Source: Marinomonas primoryensis (lineage in GTDB: Bacteria; Pseudomonadota; Gammaproteobacteria; Pseudomonadales; Marinomonadaceae). Taken from it: 64,000 nt of DNA. Location: the NCBI RefSeq assembly GCF_013372285.1, contig NZ_CP054301.1, positions 1,474,001 to 1,538,000 of the forward strand, given 5' to 3'. This document shows, piece by piece, positions 28,950-38,745 of the stretch. The position numbers and the translations under genes are program-made. How positions within the stretch are numbered: the stretch's first letter is position 1; every line of letters begins with the position of its first letter. The notes below the pieces were generated by a model. The model was not told the origin of the DNA. It did not search any database and saw only the letters and a list, made by a program, of their open reading frames with translations.

Positions 28950-30544
28950 CTTGTTAGCGCTCGTTTCTCTAAGTAAATACTAAATACAGTGGTATTAACC
29001 TCACTGCGTTCCCAATCAAGACTGCCGCGATATTGATCAACGACTTTTTTGACCAAATATAGCCCAATGCCGTGTTGTTCGGTGTAGTGCTTGCTGCTGA
29101 CACCGAAGTCTAATATTCGGTTTTCTAGCTTCTCATCCACGCCCGCACCGCTGTCTTCGATCTGGATCATGATGTGGGCGTTACGATCACTAATATACAA
29201 CTTAACAAAAGGCGGTGTCAGCAATCTGTTTGACCAAGCCGCTAGCAAAGCGTTGTCGATTAAATTACCGACGAGTGTCACTAAGGCTTCGTTGGTTTCT
29301 GATGGATATCTGCCAAGCTGGCAGTCGCTCTCAATTAGCATCGCAACTTTTAAATCTTTGGCTTTATTGTGTTTGGCAAAAATAAGGCCTGCAACGGCAC
29401 TGTTTTCAATCGTTTTTATGATCTGCCTCAGCACGACTTGGTCACCATCGCTTTCTTGCTGAAGGTATTCGATAGCGTCTGCATAATGTTCCGCTTGTAA
29501 CATGCCAGACAAAACATTCAAGCGATTGGCGTATTCGTGTGTTTTAGCACGCAATAAATCCGCGTAATTTTTTGTTGCGGTGAGTTCTTGTTCTAGGGAC
29601 TTTTCTCCATGATCGGGGAAAAATACAATCACATAACCTACCGCGCCTTTTTTAACTTTTATAGGGTACAAGGTGGCAATGAATTCTAATTTCCCTAGAT
29701 TGAAACGATTTTGTGTAATTTGCCCTTTGGCTTCTAGTGCAAAATGAGAAAGGCTCTGGGATTGCTCGCTCAGCGGCTTCCTAATCACCTGTGATGAACT
29801 AAGCACGTTCATAGTTAGCCATTCAATCGCCATGCTGTTAATGGCGGTGATGTTCTGCTCATGATCAATGGCGACAATGCCGTCGCGAATACTGTCTAAA
29901 ATCAATTCGTGTTCTTTGAATCTTTGTACAATTTCTTCCGGTTCCAGTGACAAAAAGGTGCGTTTTAATTTAGCGATAAGAACGGTGGCAATAATGACAC
30001 CGAGTAGGTAAACAAAGATGACTAATAAGCCGGCTTCGCGTAAATGTTGATGAATTAATTCGCTGGAGGTTTGCGATAAATAACCCACACTGACCGCGCC
30101 AATAATACCGCTGTTGTCTCTGATTGGCGTAAAATTACGAATGGCTTCGCCTAACGTGCCTTTGGCCACACTGGTTAAATCGTGTCCTTCTTTTAGTGCT
30201 GGGTAAATGTCGTCGCCAATAAATACTTTTCCTACCAACGACTCGGTAGGGTGACTGAGTCGAACCGCTTTTTTATCGACTACCACAATATAAGACGCGT
30301 CGGTTTGCTTGCGTAGGTTTTCGATATGATCTTGTAATGAGGTTGGTTGACCTAGATTACTCGTTTTGACAGCACGAATGACGATATCGTCGTGGGCAAC
30401 CACACGGGCTAATTCTAATCCGCGTTTACTGATAGCATCCAAATAGGCATTTTGTAAGGAATAGCCAAATACCAGTGCAATGGCGACAACAATAATGGTG
30501 ATGGTCGAAATCGTGATTAAGGCGAGGTAAGACTTGAGTGTCAT
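28946..30544 (-). CDS. CitA/DcuS-family sensor histidine kinase
   Basis: 532 residues from the ATG at 30544 (MTLKSYLALI); a TTG at 30580 is an alternative. Two membrane helices (about residues 8-30 and 168-190) enclose a periplasmic PDC/CitA-type sensor with RLSHP, the segment used for carboxylate binding in this family. A cytoplasmic PAS domain follows, then a histidine box (KTHEYANRLNVLSG) and an ATPase domain with DSGAGV and GIGLYLVKKVV. It probably senses the dicarboxylate, tricarboxylate or hydroxy acid carried by the neighbouring transporter. Confidence 0.9.
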   Translation of the reverse strand: MTLKSYLALITISTITIIVVAIALVFGYSLQNAYLDAISKRGLELARVVAHDDIVIRAVKTSNLGQPTSLQDHIENLRKQTDASYIVVVDKKAVRLSHPTESLVGKVFIGDDIYPALKEGHDLTSVAKGTLGEAIRNFTPIRDNSGIIGAVSVGYLSQTSSELIHQHLREAGLLVIFVYLLGVIIATVLIAKLKRTFLSLEPEEIVQRFKEHELILDSIRDGIVAIDHEQNITAINSMAIEWLTMNVLSSSQVIRKPLSEQSQSLSHFALEAKGQITQNRFNLGKLEFIATLYPIKVKKGAVGYVIVFFPDHGEKSLEQELTATKNYADLLRAKTHEYANRLNVLSGMLQAEHYADAIEYLQQESDGDQVVLRQIIKTIENSAVAGLIFAKHNKAKDLKVAMLIESDCQLGRYPSETNEALVTLVGNLIDNALLAAWSNRLLTPPFVKLYISDRNAHIMIQIEDSGAGVDEKLENRILDFGVSSKHYTEQHGIGLYLVKKVVDQYRGSLDWERSEVNTTVFSIYLEKRALTR

Positions 30545-30606
30545 TGGCGCTTCATTACTAATGCAAAATAAGAAGTGCAATGATACAGCATACAGAGGAA
30601 GGGCTA

Positions 30607-30644
30607 AAGAAAGGGAAAAGCCGTATTGGGCTTTTCCCTGTTAT
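30607..30644 (-). terminator. Terminator after the 2HCT transporter
   Basis: GGGAAAAGCC (30613-30622) pairs with GGCTTTTCCC (30629-30638); on the minus strand a T-rich tract follows. It lies between the transporter and kinase genes and may lower expression of the kinase relative to the transporter. Confidence 0.7.
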
Positions 30645-30664
30645 TTGATACTCGACAGTTTAAT

Positions 30665-31948
30665 TTAAGCGATAGCTTGAACCACCAGCGTGGCAAGAAT
30701 CAACATGAAAGCGCCACCGATTCGAGAAGAGATTTGTGCGAATGGCATCAGTTCCATGCGTTTGCTTGCGGCAAGAACCGCTACGTCACCTGTTCCACCC
30801 ATGTTTGCCATGCAAAGACCGCCAGTGATGGCCGCTTCGATAGGGTAGAAGCCCATCATCCAACCGATTAAGCCAGCGCCAAATACGGCGCCAAGCACAG
30901 TGATTAGAACAAGTAGGAAATACATAGGAGAAAGTGCCGCTAGAATCTGGTTTAGATCCGTGTAAGCCACACCGATACCAACCAAAAGGGCAGGTGTTAA
31001 GTTACCAACAACAAACTTGTACCAAGAGTGCGCCGCTTGTTCTAACGCCTTTGGCATAACGCCAGACACCTTGATAAACGCGATAGACAGGATCATCAGC
31101 GCGTAAGTGTGCATGTCGATGACACTGGATAGCAAAGTACCAATGAAATACATGCTGACAGCAAGCAAAGCACCCACACCCAGCGTAGTGATATTCAGTG
31201 ATGCCGTTGATTGATCTTCTTCCTCAATGGTTTTTTGTCCACGAATGAGCTGACCATTACCTGTCAGGCTTGGTACAACTTGTCCTAGTTTGTTTAGCAA
31301 ACCGGCCATTACAATGGCGATCGCATTACCGATGGCCAATGCTGGCACCATTTGAGACATCAATGTTTCTGCGTTCATGCCCGTTTTGCCTGACATGATT
31401 TCAACTAAAGGCACAGCACCTGCGCCCATGCCGCCGCCCATAATTGGCAGCGCAATAAGCATCACCGAGTCATAAAAACTTTTACTGACTAGCATGCCGA
31501 TTAAACCTGTGAAAAGACAGGCAAAGAAAGCCGATCCCAGAATAACGGGAATGTATTTCAGCGCTGCTTTTTTCAGGGTTTGTGTGTCCATACCGAAGAT
31601 CGAGCCGGTCACAAGACTGGCCACATAAAAAGCCAAGAAACCACCGCTCTTCATAAAGGTGGTGACATTTTGCTCAGCGCTTGAAGGGAAGATATTGCTG
31701 TGGAATAAGTAAGCAGAACCAAAAATAACCACAATGGCACCACCACCGAAAAACTGATTGATTACCGGTGTTCTGTCGCCAATGTAATTTAGCATGAAGC
31801 CAGTGATGACCATGATTCCCAAAGCGCCAATCATCCCGCTTGGCATCTTACCTGCAAAAGTGGCTAATAAAATGGTGATAGCGGCAATGGCTAGTATGAT
31901 TTTACTAGTGCGTTGATCTCGCACTGTCATGGTGTCATTAATGATCAT
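30665..31948 (-). CDS. 2-hydroxycarboxylate transporter (CitS/MaeN/CimH family)
   Basis: 427-residue integral membrane symporter of the 2HCT family with about 11 hydrophobic segments. The family GGxGxG motifs are visible, the first as GGGMGAGAVP and the second near the C-terminus as GGLCMANMGGTGDVA with the following alanine-rich stretch. Substrates of known members are citrate, malate and lactate, coupled to Na+ or H+. The exact substrate cannot be read. It is followed by its likely CitAB-type sensor and regulator on the same strand. Confidence 0.9.
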   Translation of the reverse strand: MIINDTMTVRDQRTSKIILAIAAITILLATFAGKMPSGMIGALGIMVITGFMLNYIGDRTPVINQFFGGGAIVVIFGSAYLFHSNIFPSSAEQNVTTFMKSGGFLAFYVASLVTGSIFGMDTQTLKKAALKYIPVILGSAFFACLFTGLIGMLVSKSFYDSVMLIALPIMGGGMGAGAVPLVEIMSGKTGMNAETLMSQMVPALAIGNAIAIVMAGLLNKLGQVVPSLTGNGQLIRGQKTIEEEDQSTASLNITTLGVGALLAVSMYFIGTLLSSVIDMHTYALMILSIAFIKVSGVMPKALEQAAHSWYKFVVGNLTPALLVGIGVAYTDLNQILAALSPMYFLLVLITVLGAVFGAGLIGWMMGFYPIEAAITGGLCMANMGGTGDVAVLAASKRMELMPFAQISSRIGGAFMLILATLVVQAIA

Positions 31949-32327
31949 TAAAGGCTCTCTTTTTTTGTTTGTTTTGATTTGCGCCGCAGTCTATCAACCT
32001 TCGTTCTAAGCGGAAGTTACTTTTCCTTTAATGAAACTAAAAATCAGTTTAGAAAGTTTTGTAACGTGAAATTTGGTGGTGTTTTGCACAAAGACAGGTT
32101 TTTTTGTCATGATCAACGGTCAAAAAGTCTGAGGGGATTCTGTTATATAAAAGCATAAAAACATCGGTGTAGAGTGTAACAGTGATTTTTTGCGTGGGAT
32201 ATTTCGTTAGGAATGACGTATTTGGGAAATATTTTCAAGGTTGAGGCATGAAAAAAGTAAGTTGCCTTTATTGAACAATAAAGGCTTATATTGTGTTAAA
32301 AATCGAATGTAGGATCTGGTGGATTAA
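31949..32327. other. Intergenic region between the 2HCT gene and the GntR gene
   Basis: 379 bp holding the 2HCT promoter region on the minus strand and the 3' flank of the GntR gene. It is AT-rich with no supported ORF. I see no definite terminator or operator that I could defend. Confidence 0.5.
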
Positions 32328-33104
32328 TTAGCTGCAGGAAATTTGCACAGGGTTTGTGCTAAATAAGTAACCATCAAAATTAGGGTCTTGATGTTCCGAC
32401 AACAGCATTAACGTATCTTTAACATTTTCTAAATGGCGCCACATTGCCATACGTGCGATATCCGGTTTTTTCTGCTGTATTGCGAGCAGAATGTTCTCAT
32501 GATCAACCAGCCATTTTTTTCTGTATGCTTGGTCTGTTATATGAGAATGAAGTTGTTTCCACATTGGGCTGTTTTCGCGGCGTTCCCATAGGTTTTCAAC
32601 CAAATCGACCAAAACACTATTTTGAGTCGCTTCTGCAATCGCGAGATGGAAGAGTTTATCGGCGGCATGATCATGATCCAGTACTTCAATGTTCTTTTTT
32701 TCAAGCTCCAATGCATCACGCATTTTCATGATGTCTTTTTTGGTGGCTTGGGTCGCGGCAAATTCAGCCACATGACTTTCAAGCAACTGTCTTGCTTGCA
32801 TCATTTCAAAAGGACCAACATCGTCGTTGTCTAATGATGCTTTAAACCCATCGGCTGACGTGTTGTCTTCAGGTTGCTTAATTAGATAAATTCCACTGCC
32901 TTTACGAACTTCAACCAGTTCCATTAGCTCCAGCATAATTAAGGCTTCACGGAGAACCGTTCGACTGACACCTAAGTGCTCGGCAATGTCGCGTTCGGGA
33001 GGTAAGCGGTCACCTACCTTATACTTACCCTGTCTAAGTTCTTCATATAAATTAAGTCCCACCTCCTGGTATAGACGTTTTGGCTTAATAAGTTTGTTTA
33101 TCAT
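32328..33104 (-). CDS. GntR-family (FCD) regulator, UxuR/ExuR-like
   Basis: 258 residues: N-terminal winged helix with the GntR signature GDRLPPERDIAEHLGVSRT and REALIMLELMELVEVRKGSGIY, then an all-helical FCD effector domain (about 90-245). Length and N-terminus (YQEVGxxLxxxL) are close to E. coli UxuR and ExuR, repressors relieved by fructuronate or galacturonate. It lies downstream of dctP on the same strand and most likely controls the TRAP-uxu cluster through the paired operator at 34292-34343. Confidence 0.88.
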   Translation of the reverse strand: MINKLIKPKRLYQEVGLNLYEELRQGKYKVGDRLPPERDIAEHLGVSRTVLREALIMLELMELVEVRKGSGIYLIKQPEDNTSADGFKASLDNDDVGPFEMMQARQLLESHVAEFAATQATKKDIMKMRDALELEKKNIEVLDHDHAADKLFHLAIAEATQNSVLVDLVENLWERRENSPMWKQLHSHITDQAYRKKWLVDHENILLAIQQKKPDIARMAMWRHLENVKDTLMLLSEHQDPNFDGYLFSTNPVQISCS

Positions 33105-33200
33105 AGATTTCTACTTTATTTAGCGAGTTTTTCATCGGAATAGTACTTAGAGAATAGGGCAACTCCACATGTTTCTTAATGAAGAGTCGCCCGATTTGTC

Positions 33201-34193
33201 TTATTTGTCCAATGCTTTTATTGCTTTAACATATTGTGCAATGGCTGGATTTTCTAATGCTTCTTTATGCATTGGCTCTACCGCTTTAATAAAAGCGTCT
33301 TTATCGACTTTAATAATTTCTACACCCATTTTAGACGCTTTTTTCAGTTCGCCATCGGTGTATTCGCTCCAGAGTTTTTTCATGTACGCAGTAGACGCTT
33401 TACCGGCTTCAACCAATATTGCTTTTTTCTTATCTGACAGCGCTTCCCAAGATGTACTACTAATGACCAGCACATCTGGAATCATGGTGTGGCCATCTAG
33501 GCTGAAATACTTAGCCACTTCGCCATGACGATATGTTGTTACAGCACCGATATTGTTTTCAGCACCATCAACGACACCTTGCTGTAGCGCAGTATAAAGT
33601 TCACCAAAAGGCAGTGGTGTTGGTGATGCGCCCATTAATTGCATCATTTTGATCGCACTTGGGCTGGGTTGGACTCGAATCTTCATGCCTTTTAAGTCAG
33701 CAGGCGTGCGAACCGGTTTGGTTGTATAAAAATTACGTGCGCCGCCATCATAATAAGCAAGACCGACAAAGCCATACTTTTCGGAAGAGCGTAAGATTTT
33801 CTGGCCAATATCGTTATTTTCTAATGCTTTGTAGAAATGCTCACGGTCTCTAAAAATATAAGGAATGTTAAACGCGCCGTAAGCAGGATCGAACGACTCA
33901 AGCTCGCTGGCGTTAGACTTAGCCATGTCCAATGCGCCCGTTTGTAGTAACTCCAAGGACTCACGTTGAGTGCCTAACTGACCATTGGGGTAAACGCGAA
34001 CTCGTATTTCACCATCTGATTTTTCTTTTACTTCATCGGCAAAGAACTTGAGTGCCTTATGTATTGGGGACTTAGTATCGCCATTATGGCTCAGTTTTAG
34101 GGTTTCAGCATGACTGATGGATGACGCGCCCATCAAGCTGCCTAAAAGTAACGCTGAGGCAAAATGTAGCTTGGCATTTTTGATATTTAACAT
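33201..34193 (-). CDS. dctP: TRAP transporter solute-binding protein
   Basis: 330 residues with a cleavable signal peptide (hydrophobic to about residue 28, ending SHA). DctP-family features include VRVYPNGQLGTQRESLELLQ (20 residues, about 67-86), the MKIRVQPSP segment with the conserved carboxylate-binding arginine, and PLPFGELYTALQQGVVDGAEN. It delivers an organic acid to the DctQM permease. The gene is divergent from dctQM rather than in line with it. The nearby uxaC-uxuBA genes indicate a hexuronate or uronate-containing ligand. Confidence 0.92.
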   Translation of the reverse strand: MLNIKNAKLHFASALLLGSLMGASSISHAETLKLSHNGDTKSPIHKALKFFADEVKEKSDGEIRVRVYPNGQLGTQRESLELLQTGALDMAKSNASELESFDPAYGAFNIPYIFRDREHFYKALENNDIGQKILRSSEKYGFVGLAYYDGGARNFYTTKPVRTPADLKGMKIRVQPSPSAIKMMQLMGASPTPLPFGELYTALQQGVVDGAENNIGAVTTYRHGEVAKYFSLDGHTMIPDVLVISSTSWEALSDKKKAILVEAGKASTAYMKKLWSEYTDGELKKASKMGVEIIKVDKDAFIKAVEPMHKEALENPAIAQYVKAIKALDK

Positions 34194-34291
34194 TTTATAA
34201 ATCTCCGTTTTGATATTTTTATATTATTTTATCGTTTTCGGATAAACAAAGAGTGCAAAGTGCATCGTGATGAGTTCGCATAATTGCATGC

Positions 34292-34343
34292 ACATTAATT
34301 TTGGTCAACCAATTATGTTTGATTAGTTGACCAAAATTAATGT
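34292..34343. promoter_or_regulatory. Paired GntR-type operator within a large inverted repeat
   Basis: Two TTGGT-N2-ACCAA-like palindromes, TTGGTCAACCAA at 34301-34312 and TTAGTTGACCAA at 34323-34334, lie 22 bp apart centre to centre. Together they sit in an inverted repeat with perfect 18-bp arms (34292-34309 and 34326-34343) and a 16-bp spacer. E. coli UxuR and ExuR recognise TTGGTATACCAA-type sites, so the resident UxuR-like protein is the natural ligand. The site is between divergent dctP and dctQ and could repress both. Confidence 0.75.
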
Positions 34344-34409
34344 TTGGTTCAATATGTTGTTGATTGGTGGAAACTATTACAGGTTTTTTGTCTCTTTTGG
34401 AGGTGGTAA

Positions 34410-34880
34410 ATGACGAAATTTATTTATGTGGTAGACCGCATATTATCTACTATTTGCGTCACTTTGATGGTGGTTCTTGTTTCATGTGTGGTTTGGCAGG
34501 TTTTTTCGCGATATGTGCTGGGAGCACCTAGTACCTCAACAGATGAATTGGCTCGATTTTTATTTATTTGGGTCGGTTTGTTAGGTGCCGCATTTACTTT
34601 AGGCAAGAAAAAGCACTTGGCGATGGACTTTATGTTGCTGGTGCTAGAAGGGCGAAAGAAAGTCATTTTGCAAATAGCTATTACACTAATCGGTTTGTTT
34701 TTTGCCATTGTGGTGATGGTGTTTGGCGGAGGATCCCTGATGTTGAAAACACTCAGTGTTGGCCAAATTTCTCCTGTTTTAGGGCTGCAAATGGGTTGGG
34801 TTTATGCTGCTATCCCAATGAGTGGCGGGTGCATGATTTTGTATCTTTTACGTGACCTTCTTGCTCCAGTTCAAGATTAA
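34410..34880 (+). CDS. dctQ: TRAP transporter small permease subunit
   Basis: 156 residues with four predicted membrane helices. The family pattern is visible: WQVFSRYVLGAPSTSTDELARFLFIWVGLLG and a KKHLAMDF segment after the second helix (given here as short excerpts of residues about 30-78). It forms the membrane unit with DctM. GGAGGTGG precedes the ATG. Confidence 0.9.
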   Translation: MTKFIYVVDRILSTICVTLMVVLVSCVVWQVFSRYVLGAPSTSTDELARFLFIWVGLLGAAFTLGKKKHLAMDFMLLVLEGRKKVILQIAITLIGLFFAIVVMVFGGGSLMLKTLSVGQISPVLGLQMGWVYAAIPMSGGCMILYLLRDLLAPVQD

Positions 34881-34962
34881 ATCCGTTAGATGCTAAAAAA
34901 ATAGCGTCTTTTGGTTGGCTCATTGAGTCATTAAAAAATTCTAATAATAAGGATAAAAAAAC

Positions 34963-36261
34963 GTGGAATGGTTAGTTGCGCTCGTTCTGTTTGGTAGTTT
35001 TTTCACTATGCTGGTACTTGGTGTACCAATTTCCTTTTCCATTGCGATTGCTTCATTGCTATCGATCATGGTGTCTTTGCCTTTTGGCGCTTCACTTTCT
35101 GTCGTGTCGCAAAAGCTTGCGTCAGGTATGGACAGTTTTACTCTATTGGCGATCCCTTTCTTTATTCTTGCTGGCAACATCATGAATCGGGGTGGCTTAG
35201 CTCTTAGACTCATAGAGTTTTCAAAGCTGCTTGCTGGTCGTCTTCCTGGGTCTCTTGGTCATGTGAATGTCATCGCTAACATGCTTTTTGGCTCTATTTC
35301 TGGTTCGGCCGTGGCTGCGGCGGCGGCGGTGGGTGGCACCATGGCGCCATTGCAAAAAAAGAGCGGTTACGACCCTGTTTTTTCGACCGCTGTAAATATC
35401 ACGTCCAGCCCCGCCGGTTTGCTGATTCCACCCAGTAACGCCTTGATTGTTTACTCTTTAATCTCCGGTGGTACTTCCATTAGCGCATTGTTTCTAGGCG
35501 GTTATTTGCCTGGATTATTGATGGGCGCCTGCGTCATGTTGGCGGTTGCTGTCGTCGCGAAGAAGAAAAACTACCCAGTATCGGAAAAAGTGTCGCTGGG
35601 TGAAGCCGGTATAATAACCTTTAGAGCCTTGCCTAGTTTGGGGCTCATTGTGGTCATTATGGGGGGCATTATTGGCGGTATATTTACGGCCACGGAAGCG
35701 TCTGCCATTGCCGTTATTTATTCCTTGTTACTGGCGTTGATATATAGAGAAGTGACGATTAAAGACATGCCTAACATTATTCTTGGGTCTGTCATGACCG
35801 CATCAATGATTATGTTATTAATTGGTGCTTCTATGTCGATGGCATGGGCGATGGCCAATGCGGACATTCCTTATGCCGTCAGCGATGCCTTACTGGCGCT
35901 ATCAGATAATCCCATCATCATTCTGCTGATTATTAACTTAATACTGCTGGTGGTTGGCATCTTCATGGATATGACGCCGGCTTTATTAATATTCACACCC
36001 ATCTTTTTACCGATCGCACTAGAACTTGGCATCGATCCTGTTCACTTCGGCATCATCATCACGTTCAACTTATGCATCGGTATTTGTACGCCGCCTGTTG
36101 GTAGCGCGTTGTTTGTCGGCTGTTCTGTAAGTGGCGTAAAAATAGACCAAGTGATTAAACCATTGTTACCTATTTTTGCTTTGCTTTTAGTCGCGCTATT
36201 GGCAGTGACCTTTATTCCAGAAATTAGCTTGTTTTTACCTTCTCTTTTACTTGGGTACTAA
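34963..36261 (+). CDS. dctM: TRAP transporter large permease subunit
   Basis: 432 residues, about 12 hydrophobic segments, DctM family. Typical elements are GVPISFSIAIASL near the N-terminus, FGSISGSAVAAAAAVGGTMAP around residue 110 and TPPVGSALFVGCSVSG near residue 375. The start is a GTG at 34963 with AAGGA ten bases upstream. With DctP and DctQ it forms a sodium-driven, high-affinity organic acid importer. Confidence 0.93.
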   Translation: MEWLVALVLFGSFFTMLVLGVPISFSIAIASLLSIMVSLPFGASLSVVSQKLASGMDSFTLLAIPFFILAGNIMNRGGLALRLIEFSKLLAGRLPGSLGHVNVIANMLFGSISGSAVAAAAAVGGTMAPLQKKSGYDPVFSTAVNITSSPAGLLIPPSNALIVYSLISGGTSISALFLGGYLPGLLMGACVMLAVAVVAKKKNYPVSEKVSLGEAGIITFRALPSLGLIVVIMGGIIGGIFTATEASAIAVIYSLLLALIYREVTIKDMPNIILGSVMTASMIMLLIGASMSMAWAMANADIPYAVSDALLALSDNPIIILLIINLILLVVGIFMDMTPALLIFTPIFLPIALELGIDPVHFGIIITFNLCIGICTPPVGSALFVGCSVSGVKIDQVIKPLLPIFALLLVALLAVTFIPEISLFLPSLLLGY

Positions 36262-36305
36262 TTTAGAAACTTGCAAATTTTAATGATATTTGGAGATATA
36301 TATTT

Positions 36306-38732
36306 ATGAAGCCTATTAATAATTGGACGCTTCTTGGCGTAGAAAAAAACCGTGTTGATGTGTCCATTTTAGACAACAAAAGCAATGAACGCCATGTTCT
36401 GCATTTGTTTGTTTTAGAACCCAACGTGATTCGTGTGTTGCTAAAAAAGAACGGTAAGCTACAACTCGAAAATAGCTGGTGTATTTCCCCTAATGACAGT
36501 CCTAATGACAGTCCTAATGGCAGTGAAATGGGTTGGGAAGGACGTGACCGAATGAGTACCGAAGGGTTTACTTGTCCGGATTTTAATGTGGAAGAGCGAG
36601 ATGACCAACTAAGCATTGCCACCGCGTCACTTCGAGTTACCTTGTCAAAACCCTTGAAGCTCACATGGGAATTCGCAGATGACTCTGGTGAGTGGCATTA
36701 TCTAGCTGCAGACCGTCACAGCGGTGCTTATATGTTGGGCGTTCAAAGCAATGACATTCACCATTATATGGCGCGTGATTTGTCTGAAAAATATTATGGT
36801 TTGGGTGAAAAAGCCGGTGACCTTAATCGTCACGGCTCCCGTTATCAGATGAAAAACATCGATGCGATGGGCTACGATGCCAAAAACACCGATCCACTGT
36901 ACAAACATATTCCGTTTTACATCACCAAAACAGAGCAAGCGAGCTTCGGGATTTTCTACGATAACTTGTCAACCAGTTGGTTTGATTTAGGCAATGAGCT
37001 AGACAATTATCACGGTTATTATCGCAGTTACCACGCCGATGAAGGCGACCTAGATTTCTACTTTATGTACGGTCAAAAAGTAATTGATGTCACCAAGACC
37101 TATTTAAACTTAACTGGACGAACTATTTTCGGGCCGAAATGGAGCCTTGGTTACAGTGGCTCTACCATGCTTTATACAGACGCCGACAATGCCCAAGAGC
37201 AGTTGGGTGATTTTATTAAGCATTGCGACAATCACAATATGCCTTGTGATTCTTTCCAGCTTTCGTCCGGCTATACCTCGATTGGCAACAAGCGTTATGT
37301 TTTCAACTGGAACACCAGCAAGGTTCCTGATCCGCTGAAGCTCAGTGCAGATTTCCATCAGGCAGGCCTTAAATTAGCTGCCAATATCAAACCTTGTTTG
37401 CTGCAAGATCATCCACGATTTGACGAAGTCGCGTCACAGAATTTGTTTATCCAAGATTCGGAAGAAGACGCTCCAGAGTTTTCTCAGTTTTGGGATGATT
37501 CCGGTTCGCATTTGGATTTCACCAACCCGAATACGGTGCAATGGTGGAAAAAGAACGTCACCGAGCAACTGCTTGAAAAAGGCATTGATTCTACTTGGAA
37601 TGACAACAACGAATACGAAGTGTGGGACAGTAATGCTCGCTGTGCTGGTTTTGGTAAACCGACACCGATCAAGCTCATTCGTCCATTACAACCCTTGTTA
37701 ATGATGCGTGCTTCTTACGAAGCGCAAACGGAATTTGCACCTAACTTACGACCTTATTTGATCTCTCGTTCAGGTTGCCCTGGCATGCAGCGCTATGTGC
37801 AAACATGGAGTGGCGATAACCGTACCAATTGGCAAACCTTGCGTTACAACACTCGCATGGGCGTTGGAATGAGTCTTTCTGGATTGTACAACCTCGGTCA
37901 TGATGTGGGTGGATTTTCGGGGGATCGTCCTGATCCAGAGTTGTTCGTCCGTTGGGTTCAAAATGGCGCGATGCATCCTCGTTTTACCATTCACTCTTGG
38001 AACGACGACCAGACGGTCAACGAGCCTTGGATGTACCCAGAAGTGACACCAATTATTCGAGCCACAATGACATTACGATACCGCTTAATGCCATATTTAT
38101 ATGACTTGTTGTGGCAAGCGCACAAACATCATGAGCCTATGATCCGTCCGACTTTCTTAGATCACGAAGCCGATGCTCGTACTTACGAAGAGTGCGATGA
38201 CTTTTTGCTGGGCAAAGACTTATTGGTGGCGTCTGTTGTGGAGCAGGGCCAAAGAATTCGCCCTGTGTATTTGCCTGACAACGGCGAAGGTTGGTACGAC
38301 TTTCACCGTAAGACATGGTACGCCGGTGGACAAGACATCTCCTTGCCAGCCGCTCTAGAAGAGACTCCGTTGCTTGCTCGTGCAGGCAGTGTGATTAGCA
38401 CCAGTAACCGCATTGCGCACGTGGATGCAGAAAAAGACACTCAACGTCAGTTTCTTGTTTTCCCATTCAAAGGGGCAGGGCAGCGTGATTTATCGGTGTT
38501 TGACGATGACGGGCTTTCAACCGGTTATTTAGATGGGAAATATCTTCAGCTGAACATGGCGCTGAAATGCGATCTTGAACGAATTGAACTGGTTATTTCT
38601 CGTGAAGGTGAATGGCAGCCCGCTTACAAAGAGGTGAGCTTTGCCTTGCCAGAAAGTGAACTGCGTCCTTTGTATGTTAATGGTAAGCAAATACACCGTT
38701 CTCAAGCTGTCGCTCTTAGCGCCTTTATTTAG
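36306..38732 (+). CDS. Glycoside hydrolase family 31 (alpha-glycosidase)
   Basis: 808 residues with no signal peptide, so probably cytoplasmic. GH31 layout: N-terminal beta domain, the [14 protein letters not shown] segment (about residue 165), a TIM barrel and C-terminal beta domains. The nucleophile is D433 (WNDNNEYE) and the probable acid/base is D504 (WSGDN). Characterised GH31 enzymes act on alpha-glucosides, alpha-xylosides or sulfoquinovosides. Placement between a TRAP importer and glucuronate genes suggests an intracellular alpha-glycoside that contains a uronate, which is inference. A stretch near residue 62 is a triple PNDS/PNGS repeat. Confidence 0.88.
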   Translation: MKPINNWTLLGVEKNRVDVSILDNKSNERHVLHLFVLEPNVIRVLLKKNGKLQLENSWCISPNDSPNDSPNGSEMGWEGRDRMSTEGFTCPDFNVEERDDQLSIATASLRVTLSKPLKLTWEFADDSGEWHYLAADRHSGAYMLGVQSNDIHHYMARDLSEKYYGLGEKAGDLNRHGSRYQMKNIDAMGYDAKNTDPLYKHIPFYITKTEQASFGIFYDNLSTSWFDLGNELDNYHGYYRSYHADEGDLDFYFMYGQKVIDVTKTYLNLTGRTIFGPKWSLGYSGSTMLYTDADNAQEQLGDFIKHCDNHNMPCDSFQLSSGYTSIGNKRYVFNWNTSKVPDPLKLSADFHQAGLKLAANIKPCLLQDHPRFDEVASQNLFIQDSEEDAPEFSQFWDDSGSHLDFTNPNTVQWWKKNVTEQLLEKGIDSTWNDNNEYEVWDSNARCAGFGKPTPIKLIRPLQPLLMMRASYEAQTEFAPNLRPYLISRSGCPGMQRYVQTWSGDNRTNWQTLRYNTRMGVGMSLSGLYNLGHDVGGFSGDRPDPELFVRWVQNGAMHPRFTIHSWNDDQTVNEPWMYPEVTPIIRATMTLRYRLMPYLYDLLWQAHKHHEPMIRPTFLDHEADARTYEECDDFLLGKDLLVASVVEQGQRIRPVYLPDNGEGWYDFHRKTWYAGGQDISLPAALEETPLLARAGSVISTSNRIAHVDAEKDTQRQFLVFPFKGAGQRDLSVFDDDGLSTGYLDGKYLQLNMALKCDLERIELVISREGEWQPAYKEVSFALPESELRPLYVNGKQIHRSQAVALSAFI
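36489..36524 (+). repeat. 12-bp tandem repeat, three units, inside the GH31 gene
   Basis: CCTAATGACAGT occurs twice and CCTAATGGCAGT once, head to tail and in frame, encoding [12 protein letters not shown] in what is probably a surface loop of the N-terminal domain. Confidence 0.9.
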
Positions 38733-38745
38733 CCAAGGAAATGAC

